This document shows, one piece after another, positions 41,640-49,181 of a DNA stretch of 64,000 nucleotides. Numbering within the stretch: the stretch's first letter is position 1; each line of letters starts with the position of its first letter. Source of the DNA: VRUE01 sp036266075 (GTDB lineage: Bacteria > Actinomycetota > Thermoleophilia > Solirubrobacterales > 70-9); contig DATANV010000014.1 of NCBI GenBank assembly GCA_036266075.1, positions 5,129 through 69,128 of the forward strand. The letters are read 5' to 3'. The position numbers and the translations under genes were made by a program. The notes under the pieces were generated by a model. The model did not search any database. It saw only the letters and a list, made by a program, of their open reading frames with translations, and was not told the DNA's origin.

Positions 41640-43216
41640 AGGTCCTCGTCAAGGAGAAGATCGCCGATTCGGGTGTCGAGCTGCTGCGCCAGAACTTCGA
41701 AGTCGACCTCGGCCTTGAGATGTCCGACGAGGAGCTGCGCGAGGCGATCGGCGGCTACGACGCGATCCTCGTTCGCTCGGCGACCCAGCTGACTCCTGAG
41801 CTGATCGAGCGCGCCGCCAACCTGAAGGTGATCGGTCGCGCTGGCACGGGCGTCGACAACGTCGACATCCCGGCCGCGACGCGTCGCGGCATCGTCGTCG
41901 CCAATGCCCCCGAATCGAACTCGGTCGCCGCTGCGGAGCACACGCTGGCGCTGATGCTGGCGCTCTGCCGCAACGTGCCGCAGGCCCACGGCTCGCTGGT
42001 AAGCGGCGCCTGGGAGCGGCCGAAGTTCAAGGGCACCGAGCTGTACGGCAAGACGCTCGGCGTGGTCGGCTTCGGCCGCATCGGCCAGCTCGTCGCCAAG
42101 CGCGCCCGCGGCTTCGAGATGGAGGTGATCGGCTTCGACAAGTTCGTCTCCGAGGAGCGCTTCCGCGAGCTCGGCGTCGACGGGGCCGGCGCGCTGGAGG
42201 AGTTGCTCGGCCGAGCCGACGTGGTCACCCTGCATGTGCCGAAGACGCCCGACACGGTCGGCCTGATCGACGCCGCGGCGGTCGCCGCAATGAAGGACGG
42301 CGCGCGGATCGTCAACTGCGCCCGCGGCGAGCTGGTCGACCTCGACGCCCTGCTGGAGGGCCTCGAGTCGGGCAAGCTGGCAGGCGCGGCGCTCGACGTC
42401 TTCCCCGCGGAGCCCTTCACCGAGCACCCGCTGTTCGAGCGCGACGACGTCGTGGTGACCCCACACCTCGGCGCCTCGACCGCCGAGGCCCAGGACCGCG
42501 CCGGCGTCGTCACCGCCGAACAGGTCACCGCGGCGCTGACCGGCGGCGTCGTCACCAATGCGGTCAACATCGCCGCGGTGCGGCCCGAGGAGATGGAGGC
42601 ACTGGCGCCGTTCGTGCCACTCTGCGAAAAGCTCGGCCGCCTCGCCCAGGGCCTCGGCGATGGCGCGATCGGCAAGGTCAATGCCGAGTTCCGCGGGCGG
42701 ATCGCCGCCCACGACACGCGCCTGCTTGGAATTGCCGTGCTGGTCGGGATTCTCTCCGGCCACACGGAGGAGCCAGTCAGCCTGGTCAACGCCCCGCAGC
42801 TGGCCGAGGAGCGGGGGATCGAGCTGGCCGAGACCAGCGACAGCGCCGCCGGTGACTTCACCGAGCTGGTAACCGTGCGCCTCGGCTCGGGCGACGGCGC
42901 GGTAGAGGTCTCGGGCACGGGGGTCGGGCCGCGCAACGAGCCCTACCTGGTCTCCCTCTGGGGAGAGAGCTTCTATCTGCCGTTCGCCGACCACCTGGCC
43001 GTCTTCCGTTACGCCGATCGGCCGGGAATGATCGGTCGCGTCGGCACGATGTTCGGCGAGGAGGGCGTCAACATCATCTCCGCCGCGGTCGGCGCCGAGG
43101 CCGATGGCGAGCGGGCCGTGATGGCGCTGACCACCGACGCGCCGGTCCGCGCCGAGACGATCGAGAAGATCCTCCAGCTCGATGGCTTCTCCATCGGCCG
43201 CTCGGTCGATCTCTAA
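41636..43216 (+). CDS. serA: D-3-phosphoglycerate dehydrogenase
   Basis: A 526-residue long-form enzyme that oxidises 3-phosphoglycerate, the first step of serine synthesis. The NAD motif GVVGFGRIGQLVAKRA is near residue 143, catalytic Arg in NCARGELVD, Glu in AEPF and His in VVTPHLGAST. After about residue 320 follow an ASB domain and a C-terminal ACT domain (VFRYADRPGMIGRVG), the serine-feedback module of the mycobacterial type. The stop codon is the first part of a 15-base-pair perfect inverted repeat. Confidence 0.96.
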   Translation: MKVLVKEKIADSGVELLRQNFEVDLGLEMSDEELREAIGGYDAILVRSATQLTPELIERAANLKVIGRAGTGVDNVDIPAATRRGIVVANAPESNSVAAAEHTLALMLALCRNVPQAHGSLVSGAWERPKFKGTELYGKTLGVVGFGRIGQLVAKRARGFEMEVIGFDKFVSEERFRELGVDGAGALEELLGRADVVTLHVPKTPDTVGLIDAAAVAAMKDGARIVNCARGELVDLDALLEGLESGKLAGAALDVFPAEPFTEHPLFERDDVVVTPHLGASTAEAQDRAGVVTAEQVTAALTGGVVTNAVNIAAVRPEEMEALAPFVPLCEKLGRLAQGLGDGAIGKVNAEFRGRIAAHDTRLLGIAVLVGILSGHTEEPVSLVNAPQLAEERGIELAETSDSAAGDFTELVTVRLGSGDGAVEVSGTGVGPRNEPYLVSLWGESFYLPFADHLAVFRYADRPGMIGRVGTMFGEEGVNIISAAVGAEADGERAVMALTTDAPVRAETIEKILQLDGFSIGRSVDL

Positions 43217-43247
43217 GACCGTCTGACCCGGCGGTCAGACGGTCTTA
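43214..43247. promoter_or_regulatory. 15-base-pair perfect inverted repeat after serA
   Basis: Arms TAAGACCGTCTGACC (43214-43228) and its exact complement (43233-43247) around a CGGC loop. It includes the serA stop and ends 5 bases before the -10-like box of the next gene. It may be a terminator for serA, an operator for the reductase gene, or both. No T-tract. Confidence 0.55.
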
Positions 43248-43252
43248 ACGCA

Positions 43253-43258
43253 TAGGCT
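43253..43258 (+). promoter_or_regulatory. Candidate -10 box (TAGGCT)
   Basis: TAGGCT ends 6 bases before the GTG start of the reductase gene. The inverted repeat 43214-43247 lies directly upstream, over the expected -35 region. Confidence 0.45.
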
Positions 43259-43264
43259 TGTGTC

Positions 43265-44299
43265 GTGAAGGCCGTGGTGCTGACCGGAACGGGGGGACCC
43301 GAGGTTCTGCAGGTGCAGGAGAAGCCCGACCCTGCGGTCGGGCCGGGCGAGGTGCGGATCGCGGTGCGTGCCGCGGGGATCAACTTCGCCGACACGATGG
43401 CGCGGGTCGGGCTCTACCCCGACGCGCCGAAGCCGCCCTGCGTGCTCGGCTACGAGGTCGCCGGCACGGTCGACGTGATCGGCGAGGGGGTAACTTCGTT
43501 CGCGCTTGGAGACCGTGTCTTCGCCGGCACCCGCTTCGGCGGGCACGCCGAGCTGGTCGTCGTCCCCGAGGCGCAGGTCCTGCCCCTGCCCGAGCGACTC
43601 AGTTTCGAGCAGGGCGCCGCCTTCCCGGTCAACTACGGGACCGCCTATGCGGCGCTGATCGTGATGGGCAGCCTGCGCGAGGGCAACCGGGTGCTGATCC
43701 ACGCCGCGGCCGGCGGGGTGGGGATCTCGGCGACTCAGATCGCCCGCAACGTCGGTGCGGAGATCTTCGGCACCGCCTCACCCTCGAAGCACGAGGCGAT
43801 CCGCGCCCAGGGAGTGGACCACCCGATCGACTACCGCTCGCTCGACTTCGAGGAGGAGACGATGCGGCTGACCGATGGCGAGGGTGTCGACCTCGTGATC
43901 GACGCGCTTGGCCCGGCCTCCTTCCGCAAGGACTACCGCCTGCTGCGGGCCGGCGGTCGGATGGTCATGTACGGGCTCTCCGAAGCGACTCGCGATGGCA
44001 AGCGCGATCTTTCGGCGACCCTGAAGGGGCTGGCGCGGATGCCCCTCGCCACCTATCCGTGGTGGAAGAGCCTCAACGCGATGAACGAGAACAAAGGCGT
44101 CTTCGGGCTCAACATGCTCAAGTGGTGGGATCGCGAGGGCGACCTCGACCGCGTAACCGAGCCGCTGCTGGCCGACCTCGAGGCGGGCCGGCTCGAACCG
44201 GTCGTCGCCGAGGCTTTCCCCTTTGAGCAGGCCGGCGCCGCGCACGAATTCATCGCCGCGCGGCGCAACGTCGGCAAGGTCGTGTTGTTCCCTTCGTAG
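43265..44299 (+). CDS. Zinc-independent quinone oxidoreductase, VAT-1-like
   Basis: A 344-residue medium-chain dehydrogenase/reductase without zinc ligands. The quinone reductase pattern is AAGINFADTMARVGLYP near residue 35, the NADPH fold VLIHAAAGGVGISATQIA near 142. The segment SLNAMNENKGVFGLNMLKWW is characteristic of the VAT-1 branch. It would reduce quinones or enones with NADPH; the physiological substrate is unknown. The start GTG 43265 has a TAGGCT box at leaderless distance and a strong inverted repeat at its promoter. Confidence 0.88.
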   Translation: MKAVVLTGTGGPEVLQVQEKPDPAVGPGEVRIAVRAAGINFADTMARVGLYPDAPKPPCVLGYEVAGTVDVIGEGVTSFALGDRVFAGTRFGGHAELVVVPEAQVLPLPERLSFEQGAAFPVNYGTAYAALIVMGSLREGNRVLIHAAAGGVGISATQIARNVGAEIFGTASPSKHEAIRAQGVDHPIDYRSLDFEEETMRLTDGEGVDLVIDALGPASFRKDYRLLRAGGRMVMYGLSEATRDGKRDLSATLKGLARMPLATYPWWKSLNAMNENKGVFGLNMLKWWDREGDLDRVTEPLLADLEAGRLEPVVAEAFPFEQAGAAHEFIAARRNVGKVVLFPS

Positions 44300-44330
44300 A
44301 CGCTCCGACCCGAGATCGGCGGCGGATCCG

Positions 44331-44891
44331 ATGAAGAAGGCGATTCTCACTTTGCTCGCGCTACTGGCGGCACAGGCGCCCGCGCCCGCTTTGGCGGGCC
44401 CGTCGGCTCAGGCCTACAACGTCTTGCTGGCGGGTGGGGACGAACCGAACTCGATCCGCATCTGGTTGACGCCGGATGGCCGCCAGTACGTGATCGATTC
44501 GCTAGTGCCGCTCGAAGTGGGGGGGACGGTTTGCATCAACCCGGAAGGCCGCACGAACGAGCTCGTCTGCGAGGCACCGTCGATCGCCGGCTTCGAAGTC
44601 AACTCCGGAGGCGACGACGACGAAGTTACGGTGGCCCCGCAGGTCGCGATCCCAGTGACGATGCGCGGCGGCTCGGGCGACGACGCATTGACCGGCGGCA
44701 GCGGACTGGACAAGCTGGTCGGCGGCACTGGCGACGATCGCTTGATCGGTGCCCGCGCCGCCGATCTGCTCTATGGCGGCCCGGGCGAGGACACCCTGCT
44801 GGGCGGCCCGGGCCGCGACACCCTGCGCGGCGGACCTGGCACCGACACCCTGCGCGGCGGACCTGGCACCGATAGCGAACGCCAGCTCTGA
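44331..44891 (+). CDS. Exported protein with RTX-like calcium-binding repeats
   Basis: 186 residues. Signal peptide MKKAILTLLALLAAQAPAPA, then a domain of about 85 residues with two cysteines, then about seven nine-residue GGxGxDxLx repeats like those of haemolysin-type calcium-binding proteins (GGSGDDALT, GGTGDDRLI, GGPGEDTLL). The last two are encoded by exact 27-base tandem copies (44817-44843 and 44844-44870). The repeat block ends abruptly after eight more residues. Probably a secreted or wall-associated calcium-binding protein; role unknown. Confidence 0.82.
   Translation: MKKAILTLLALLAAQAPAPALAGPSAQAYNVLLAGGDEPNSIRIWLTPDGRQYVIDSLVPLEVGGTVCINPEGRTNELVCEAPSIAGFEVNSGGDDDEVTVAPQVAIPVTMRGGSGDDALTGGSGLDKLVGGTGDDRLIGARAADLLYGGPGEDTLLGGPGRDTLRGGPGTDTLRGGPGTDSERQL
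44817..44870 (+). repeat. Two exact 27-base tandem repeats
   Basis: Two identical 27-base units encode consecutive copies of DTLRGGPGT. Exact identity at third positions means a recent duplication or conversion. Confidence 0.9.
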
Positions 44892-44892
44892 C

Positions 44893-44981
44893 GACGCCAG
44901 ACCCCGCGGGGTGGCGTCCTCGGTCGCTCGCGTGCGGAGCACGCCACGCCCCTGCGTCCTTACCCCGCGACGTCTGGACGC
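44893..44981. repeat. Palindromic intergenic element, family A copy 2
   Basis: The core 44914-44958 matches 2799-2844 almost completely, including the hairpin GCGTGC-GGA-GCACGC. Flanks near 44893-44911 (GACGCCAGACCCCGCGG) and 44963-44981 (CCCCGCGACGTCTGGACGC) are complementary to each other but differ from those of copy 1. It lies between convergent genes and enters the 3' end of the MFS gene, so it could stop transcription from both sides. Confidence 0.6.
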
Positions 44982-46366
44982 ACGTCAGCGCGTCCCAGCA
45001 AGCGCCCCCCGACGAAGAACAGGGCGATCAGGAAACCGATCAGCGAGAGGGCGGCGTCGAGCCGGAAGGCTGCCTGGATGCCGTCGACGAAGCTGCTCTG
45101 TGAGGAGAAGACGGTCGTCGTCAGGCCAAGGCCGATCGAGCCGCCCGCGATCTGGAACATGTAGACGATGCCGCCGGCCAGGCTGGTCTCCGATTCGTCG
45201 ACCGAGGTAACGCCGGCGGTGGTCGCGGTCGGGTAGAAGCTGCCGATACCGATCCCCAGAACCACCATGCCAACGATCAGCGAGTCGTAGCTCGAGCGAT
45301 CGCCGACCAGCGAGAAGACAAAGGGCGCGATCGTGATGCAGGCCGCGCCCACCGTCGCGAGCAGCTTGGCGCCGAGGCGGCTGTAGAGGGGGCCGGCGAC
45401 GAAGGAGACCGCGGCGAAGGTGGCGAGGAACGGCAGCATGCCGACGCCGGCCTTCAGCGGCGAGTAGCCGAGGTGGTTCTGCATGAACTGCGGCAGGTAG
45501 AGCAGCGCCGCGAAGAACGTCGCCGACATGAAGAGGATCGCCAGGCAGGAGGCGCGGAAGCTCTCGTTGCGCATCACCCCGCGGGGCACCAGCGCATTCC
45601 TGCCGGCGCGTCCCTCGATCGGCAGGAAGGCCCCCACGAAGAGGACCGCGATCACCAGCAGGGCGATCACCCTGGGATCTCCCCATCCCCAGTCGTCGAC
45701 CTGGTCCAGCGCGACCAGCAGCGAGACCAGGCCCACCGAGATCGCCGCGATCCCCAGGTAGTCGATTCGCTGCTCGCCGGCGTCGGGCTCCTTCACCCGC
45801 ACCAGGTAGTAGGTCACCAATACCGCGAAGATCGCGATCGGCACGTTGAGGAAGAAGATCCAGCGCCAGCTGAGCGCGTCGGTGAGCACGCCACCGATCA
45901 ACGGTCCCATCGCGTTGCCGAGCCCAGCCGCGCCGATCACGATCCCACCCGCCAGGCCCGCCTTCTCTTCCGGCAGGATCGCGTAGGTCATGCCGAGGAT
46001 CGCTGGCCACATCAGCGCTCCGCCGATGCCCATCGCCACTCGGCTGGCGATCAGCCAGGCCTCCGACTGGGCGGCACCGCCGAGCGCCGACATCGTCGCG
46101 AAGATCGCCGTCCCGAGGAAGAAGGCCCGCCGGCGACCGAACATGTCGGCGAGGCGGCCGCCGGTGACGATCATCACGCCGAAGGTCAGCGCGTAGGCGT
46201 TGACCACCCACTGGATCGTGTTGACGTTGGTGTGGAAGTCCTTCTCCATCGTCGGCAGGGCGACGTTGATCGCCGAGAAGTCGTTGGCGATGACCACGAC
46301 GCTGATGCCCATCGCCATCAGAGCGAGCCAGGTCGTACGCGAAAGCGAGTCCGATCCGGGCTCCAT
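44960..46366 (-). CDS. MFS transporter, DHA2 (EmrB/QacA-like) family
   Basis: A 468-residue polytopic protein with about 14 membrane segments. Family motifs are DFSAINVALPTMEKDF in helix 1 with the acidic residue of DHA2 pumps, GGRLADMFGRRRAFFLGT after helix 2 and GGALMWPAILG with motif-C-like glycines GAAGLGNAMGPLIGG. It probably exports drugs or small hydrophobic metabolites by proton antiport; the substrate is unknown. A minus-strand TAAGCT box lies 6 bases before ATG 46366. It is divergent from the leuA leader. Confidence 0.88.
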   Translation of the reverse strand: MEPGSDSLSRTTWLALMAMGISVVVIANDFSAINVALPTMEKDFHTNVNTIQWVVNAYALTFGVMIVTGGRLADMFGRRRAFFLGTAIFATMSALGGAAQSEAWLIASRVAMGIGGALMWPAILGMTYAILPEEKAGLAGGIVIGAAGLGNAMGPLIGGVLTDALSWRWIFFLNVPIAIFAVLVTYYLVRVKEPDAGEQRIDYLGIAAISVGLVSLLVALDQVDDWGWGDPRVIALLVIAVLFVGAFLPIEGRAGRNALVPRGVMRNESFRASCLAILFMSATFFAALLYLPQFMQNHLGYSPLKAGVGMLPFLATFAAVSFVAGPLYSRLGAKLLATVGAACITIAPFVFSLVGDRSSYDSLIVGMVVLGIGIGSFYPTATTAGVTSVDESETSLAGGIVYMFQIAGGSIGLGLTTTVFSSQSSFVDGIQAAFRLDAALSLIGFLIALFFVGGRLLGRADVRPDVAG

Positions 46367-46399
46367 CGCGGCAGCTTATGCCCGTCCCGGGACGTGCGC

Positions 46400-46405
46400 T
46401 AACCT
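46400..46405 (+). promoter_or_regulatory. Candidate -10 box of the leuL-leuA transcript (TAACCT)
   Basis: TAACCT ends 9 bases before the leader peptide ATG. The expected transcript would begin just before that ATG. No clear -35 box was seen. Confidence 0.4.
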
Positions 46406-46414
46406 GGACGGTGA

Positions 46415-46474
46415 ATGACGCACCGGCCGGACAGCCTGGCGCTTCTCCTTCTCCTCCCCCTTCGGGGGGAATAG
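46415..46474 (+). CDS. leuL: leuA leader peptide
   Basis: A 19-residue peptide, MTHRPDSLALLLLLPLRGE, with seven leucines, five of them consecutive (CTT CTC CTT CTC CTC, 46442-46456). It lies 67 bases before leuA with a stop (TGA) directly upstream in frame, so the ATG is the only start. CTT is otherwise uncommon in these GC-rich genes. Leu-rich leaders upstream of leuA are known in other actinobacteria. Here the Leu codons are themselves complementary to the leuA ribosome-binding site. Confidence 0.8.
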   Translation: MTHRPDSLALLLLLPLRGE

Positions 46475-46533
46475 CGCTGGGCGGCGCGATAGCCGCGAGA
46501 GACAAGGTCATTCGAAGCAACTGGAGAAGGAGG
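46444..46533 (+). promoter_or_regulatory. Translational attenuator of leuA
   Basis: TCTCCTTCTCC (46444-46454, inside the five Leu codons) can pair over 11 bases, one of them G-U, with the leuA ribosome-binding site GGAGAAGGAGG (46523-46533). Directly after the anti-site lies a UUCG hairpin, TCCCCC-TTCG-GGGGGA (46455-46470). A second small hairpin is at 46481-46496. A ribosome stalled at the Leu codons for lack of leucyl-tRNA would cover the anti-site and free leuA translation. Confidence 0.7.
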
Positions 46534-46541
46534 TAGGACCC

Positions 46542-48128
46542 GTGGCACCAGCAGACGACGCAAACCGCGTCCACATCTTCGACACGACGCTCCGCGACGG
46601 CGAGCAGTCGCCCGGCATCTCGCTTAACACCGCCGAGAAGGTCGAGATCGCCCAGCAGCTGGCGCGGCTCGGCGTCGATGTGATCGAGGCCGGCTTCCCG
46701 ATCACCTCGCCCGGCGATTTCGAGGCGGTGGAGGCGATCTCGCGCCAGGTCGAGGGGCCCACCATCTGTGGCCTGGCCCGCACCCACAAGGCCGATATCG
46801 ACGCCGCTTGGGGGGCGATCCGCGACGCCGAACGGCCGCGGATCCACACCTTCATCTCGACCTCCGACATCCACATCGAGCACCAGCTGCAGACTGACCG
46901 CGAGGATGTCAAAGGTCAGGCCAAGGCGGCGGTCGCCCTGGCGCGTTCCTACTGCGCCGACGTCGAGTTCTCGCCGATGGACGCGACCAGGGCCGACCTG
47001 GAGTTCACCGCCGAAGTCTGCGCAATCGCCGTCGAGGAGGGGGCGACCGTCGTCAACGTCCCCGACACCGTCGGCTACACGACGCCCGAGGAGTACGCGG
47101 ACTACTTCCGGCGCCTCTACGAGCTGGTGCCGAAGCTGCGCGACGTCGAGACCTCAGTCCACTGCCACGACGACCTGGGCCTGGCGGTCGCCAACTCCTA
47201 CGCCGGCGTGTTGGCCGGCGCGCGGCAGGTCGAGTGCGCCGTCAACGGGATAGGCGAGCGGGCCGGCAACTGCTCGCTGGAGGAGATCGTGATGCTGATC
47301 CGCACGCGCGAGGACGTTCACGGCCTGACGACCGGTGTGCAGAGCCGCGAGCTGGCCCGCAGCAGCCGTATGGTCTCGCGCCTGACCGGCTACCCGATCC
47401 AGCCCAACAAGGCGGTGGTCGGCCGCAACGCCTTCGCCCACGAGTCCGGCATCCACCAGGACGGCGTGCTGAAGGAGCGCACCACCTACGAGATCATGGA
47501 CGCGACCGAAGTAGGCCTGGAGTCGAACTCGATCGTGCTGGGCAAGCACTCCGGCCGCCACGCCCTGCGCGACGCGCTGGAGCAGTTGGGCTTCAAGGTC
47601 GAGGGCAACGCCCTCAACGCCGCCTTCAAGCGCTTCAAGGAGATCGCCGACCGCAAGAAGCAGATTACGGCGCTCGACCTGGAGGCGATCGTCTCCGACG
47701 AGATGCGCGAGCGGGCCGACGCCCATGAGCTGGCCTGGTTCGAGGTCGAGGCCGGCTCGCGCCGCGAGCCGCTGGCCCGGGTCGCGGTGAAGATGCCCTC
47801 CGGCGAGGAGTCGGTCGGCGAGTCGAGCGGCGACGGCCCGGTCGACGCGATCTTCCACGCGATCCAGAAAGCCACCGGCACCGAGTGCGATCTGCGCCAG
47901 TACACGGTCGAGGCGGTGACCGGGGGGGAGGACGCCCTCGGCGAGGTCGGCGTGATGCTGCGCGCCGCCGGCCGCCTGGCCTCCGGCCAGGGCGTCGCCA
48001 CCGACATTCTCGAGGCCTCGGCCCGTGCCTACGTGCGAGCCCTCTCCAACGCCCTCGAGGGCGCCGCGATCCGCGAGGCCGAGGCGGCCACCGCCGAAGC
48101 CGCCGTAGAGCGCACCCCGGGCCCCTAA
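46542..48128 (+). CDS. leuA: 2-Isopropylmalate synthase
   Basis: A 528-residue first enzyme of leucine synthesis, joining acetyl-CoA to 2-ketoisovalerate. The catalytic TIM barrel starts HIFDTTLRDGEQSPG near residue 9, with the metal ligands in HCHDDLGLAVAN and the subdomain motif AHESGIHQDGVLK. The C-terminal LeuA dimer domain (about 390-510) is the leucine feedback site. The GTG start has GGAGAAGGAGG eight bases upstream, sequestered by the leader. It is apart from leuCDB, separated by two other genes. Confidence 0.96.
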   Translation: MAPADDANRVHIFDTTLRDGEQSPGISLNTAEKVEIAQQLARLGVDVIEAGFPITSPGDFEAVEAISRQVEGPTICGLARTHKADIDAAWGAIRDAERPRIHTFISTSDIHIEHQLQTDREDVKGQAKAAVALARSYCADVEFSPMDATRADLEFTAEVCAIAVEEGATVVNVPDTVGYTTPEEYADYFRRLYELVPKLRDVETSVHCHDDLGLAVANSYAGVLAGARQVECAVNGIGERAGNCSLEEIVMLIRTREDVHGLTTGVQSRELARSSRMVSRLTGYPIQPNKAVVGRNAFAHESGIHQDGVLKERTTYEIMDATEVGLESNSIVLGKHSGRHALRDALEQLGFKVEGNALNAAFKRFKEIADRKKQITALDLEAIVSDEMRERADAHELAWFEVEAGSRREPLARVAVKMPSGEESVGESSGDGPVDAIFHAIQKATGTECDLRQYTVEAVTGGEDALGEVGVMLRAAGRLASGQGVATDILEASARAYVRALSNALEGAAIREAEAATAEAAVERTPGP

Positions 48129-48211
48129 CCCGCCACACAAAAGTCACACCCGGCGCGCCACCCGCGCCCCGGTCCCCGCCATCCTCGCGGCATGCCGCGC
48201 CCGGTCGAGAT

Positions 48212-48256
48212 CGAGACTGCCACAAGACAGCCTGGAGACGTACAACGGCAGTTTCG
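48212..48256. repeat. 45-base palindromic element, family C copy 2
   Basis: Arms CGAGACTGCC (48212-48221) and ACGGCAGTTTCG (48245-48256); same length and 33 of 45 bases identical to 35694-35738. It ends four bases before the preferred start of the AbiEi/DUF559 gene, the right place for an operator. Confidence 0.7.
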
Positions 48257-48260
48257 AAGC

Positions 48261-49181
48261 GTGGATGGACTAATCGCTGAGTTGGCGGGGCGTCAACATG
48301 GGGTGGTTGCGCGGCGGCAGCTCATTGGGCTGGGGGTTGGTCGAGAGGCCATTGCTGGACGCTGCAGGGACGGTCGTCTCCATCGCTTGCACACGGGCGT
48401 CTATGCGGTCGGGCACCGCATCCAAACGTGGGAGGGGAGGTGGATGGCCGGACTCCTGGCCGCCGGCGCCAAGGCCGTGCTCAGTCATCGGTCCGCTGCG
48501 TCTCTATGGCGTGTGGTGCCGCTTGATCGTGGACCGGTGGACGTGACGATTCCTCGATCGGCACGATCCCGTGGCTTGGCTCGCAGGCATGTCGGCGACC
48601 TGCGTGACGACGAAGTGACGATCCACCATGGGATTCCCGTTACGACCGCGTCCCGCACACTTTTGGACCTGGCTGCGGTACTGCACACCCGAGCCCTTGA
48701 ACGTGCCGTGCGCGAGGCGGAAGTCCTGCGACTGCCGCTCAGGCCCCCGCTTGCTGAGCTGCTCGACCGTTACCCAGGGCGTCGTGGAATCGCATCGCTG
48801 CGTGCTTGCCTTTCGCGGCTCGGTCTGGTCACCGACGGCATAACGCGCGGCGTGCTCGAAGATCGCTTCCTTGCCCTACTTACCCAGCACGACCTGCCCT
48901 TGCCAGCGACCAACGTCAGGCTGGAAATTGCAGGATTGCGAATCGAGGCCGACTGCCTCTGGGTGGAGCGCCAGGTGATAGCCGAGCTGGACGGATACGA
49001 GGTGCACGGCACGCGGGTAGCGTTTGAGAGCGACCGCCAGCGAGATCGACGCCTTCAAGCCGCCGGCTGGCGTGCGATCCGGGTGACTTGGTCGCAGGTA
49101 AAGGCAGGGGACCGCACGCTGATCGAAGATTTGTGCTCACTCCTTATGCCTCAGGTTGTACGTGATAACGTACGAACGTAA
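48261..49181 (+). CDS. AbiEi-type N-terminal domain fused to DUF559 (Vsr-like) domain
   Basis: 306 residues from GTG 48261; ATG 48192 would add 23 but would run through the family C element. The N-terminal part (GRQHGVVARRQLIGLGVGRE to LHRLHTGVYAVG) is the winged-helix domain of AbiEi-like antitoxins. The middle (SHRSAASLWRV to VTTASRTLLDLAAVL) matches the companion domain. The C-terminal 100 residues look like a DUF559/Vsr endonuclease fold: IEADCLWVERQVIAELDG, then SDRQRDRRLQAAGWRAIRVT, with acidic residues as in PD-(D/E)xK enzymes. No AbiEii toxin is adjacent. Function unproven. Confidence 0.82.
   Translation: MDGLIAELAGRQHGVVARRQLIGLGVGREAIAGRCRDGRLHRLHTGVYAVGHRIQTWEGRWMAGLLAAGAKAVLSHRSAASLWRVVPLDRGPVDVTIPRSARSRGLARRHVGDLRDDEVTIHHGIPVTTASRTLLDLAAVLHTRALERAVREAEVLRLPLRPPLAELLDRYPGRRGIASLRACLSRLGLVTDGITRGVLEDRFLALLTQHDLPLPATNVRLEIAGLRIEADCLWVERQVIAELDGYEVHGTRVAFESDRQRDRRLQAAGWRAIRVTWSQVKAGDRTLIEDLCSLLMPQVVRDNVRT
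49158..49173. promoter_or_regulatory. Palindrome upstream of the XRE regulator
   Basis: GTACGTGATAACGTAC (6-base arms, 4-base centre) ends 7 bases before the XRE-cupin ATG, with a third ACGTA half-site after it at 49176-49180. It lies within the end of the AbiEi/DUF559 gene. It is a likely autoregulatory operator for the XRE protein. Confidence 0.5.

Noticed and set aside
46411..46541. GTG 46411 frame running through to the leuA region as a longer leuA start or leader
   Set aside because: It reads a Pro/Ser-rich sequence and ends at the TAG in the ribosome-binding region; the ATG 46415 frame gives the Leu-rich leader instead.
44985..46883. Long minus-strand frame overlapping the MFS gene and leuA start
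   Set aside because: Runs in another frame of the MFS gene and antisense into leuA; no domain.
48192..48194. ATG 48192 as start of the AbiEi/DUF559 gene
   Set aside because: Not excluded, but the added 23 residues would be encoded by the family C repeat, which is non-coding at its other copy; GTG 48261 fits the domain start.
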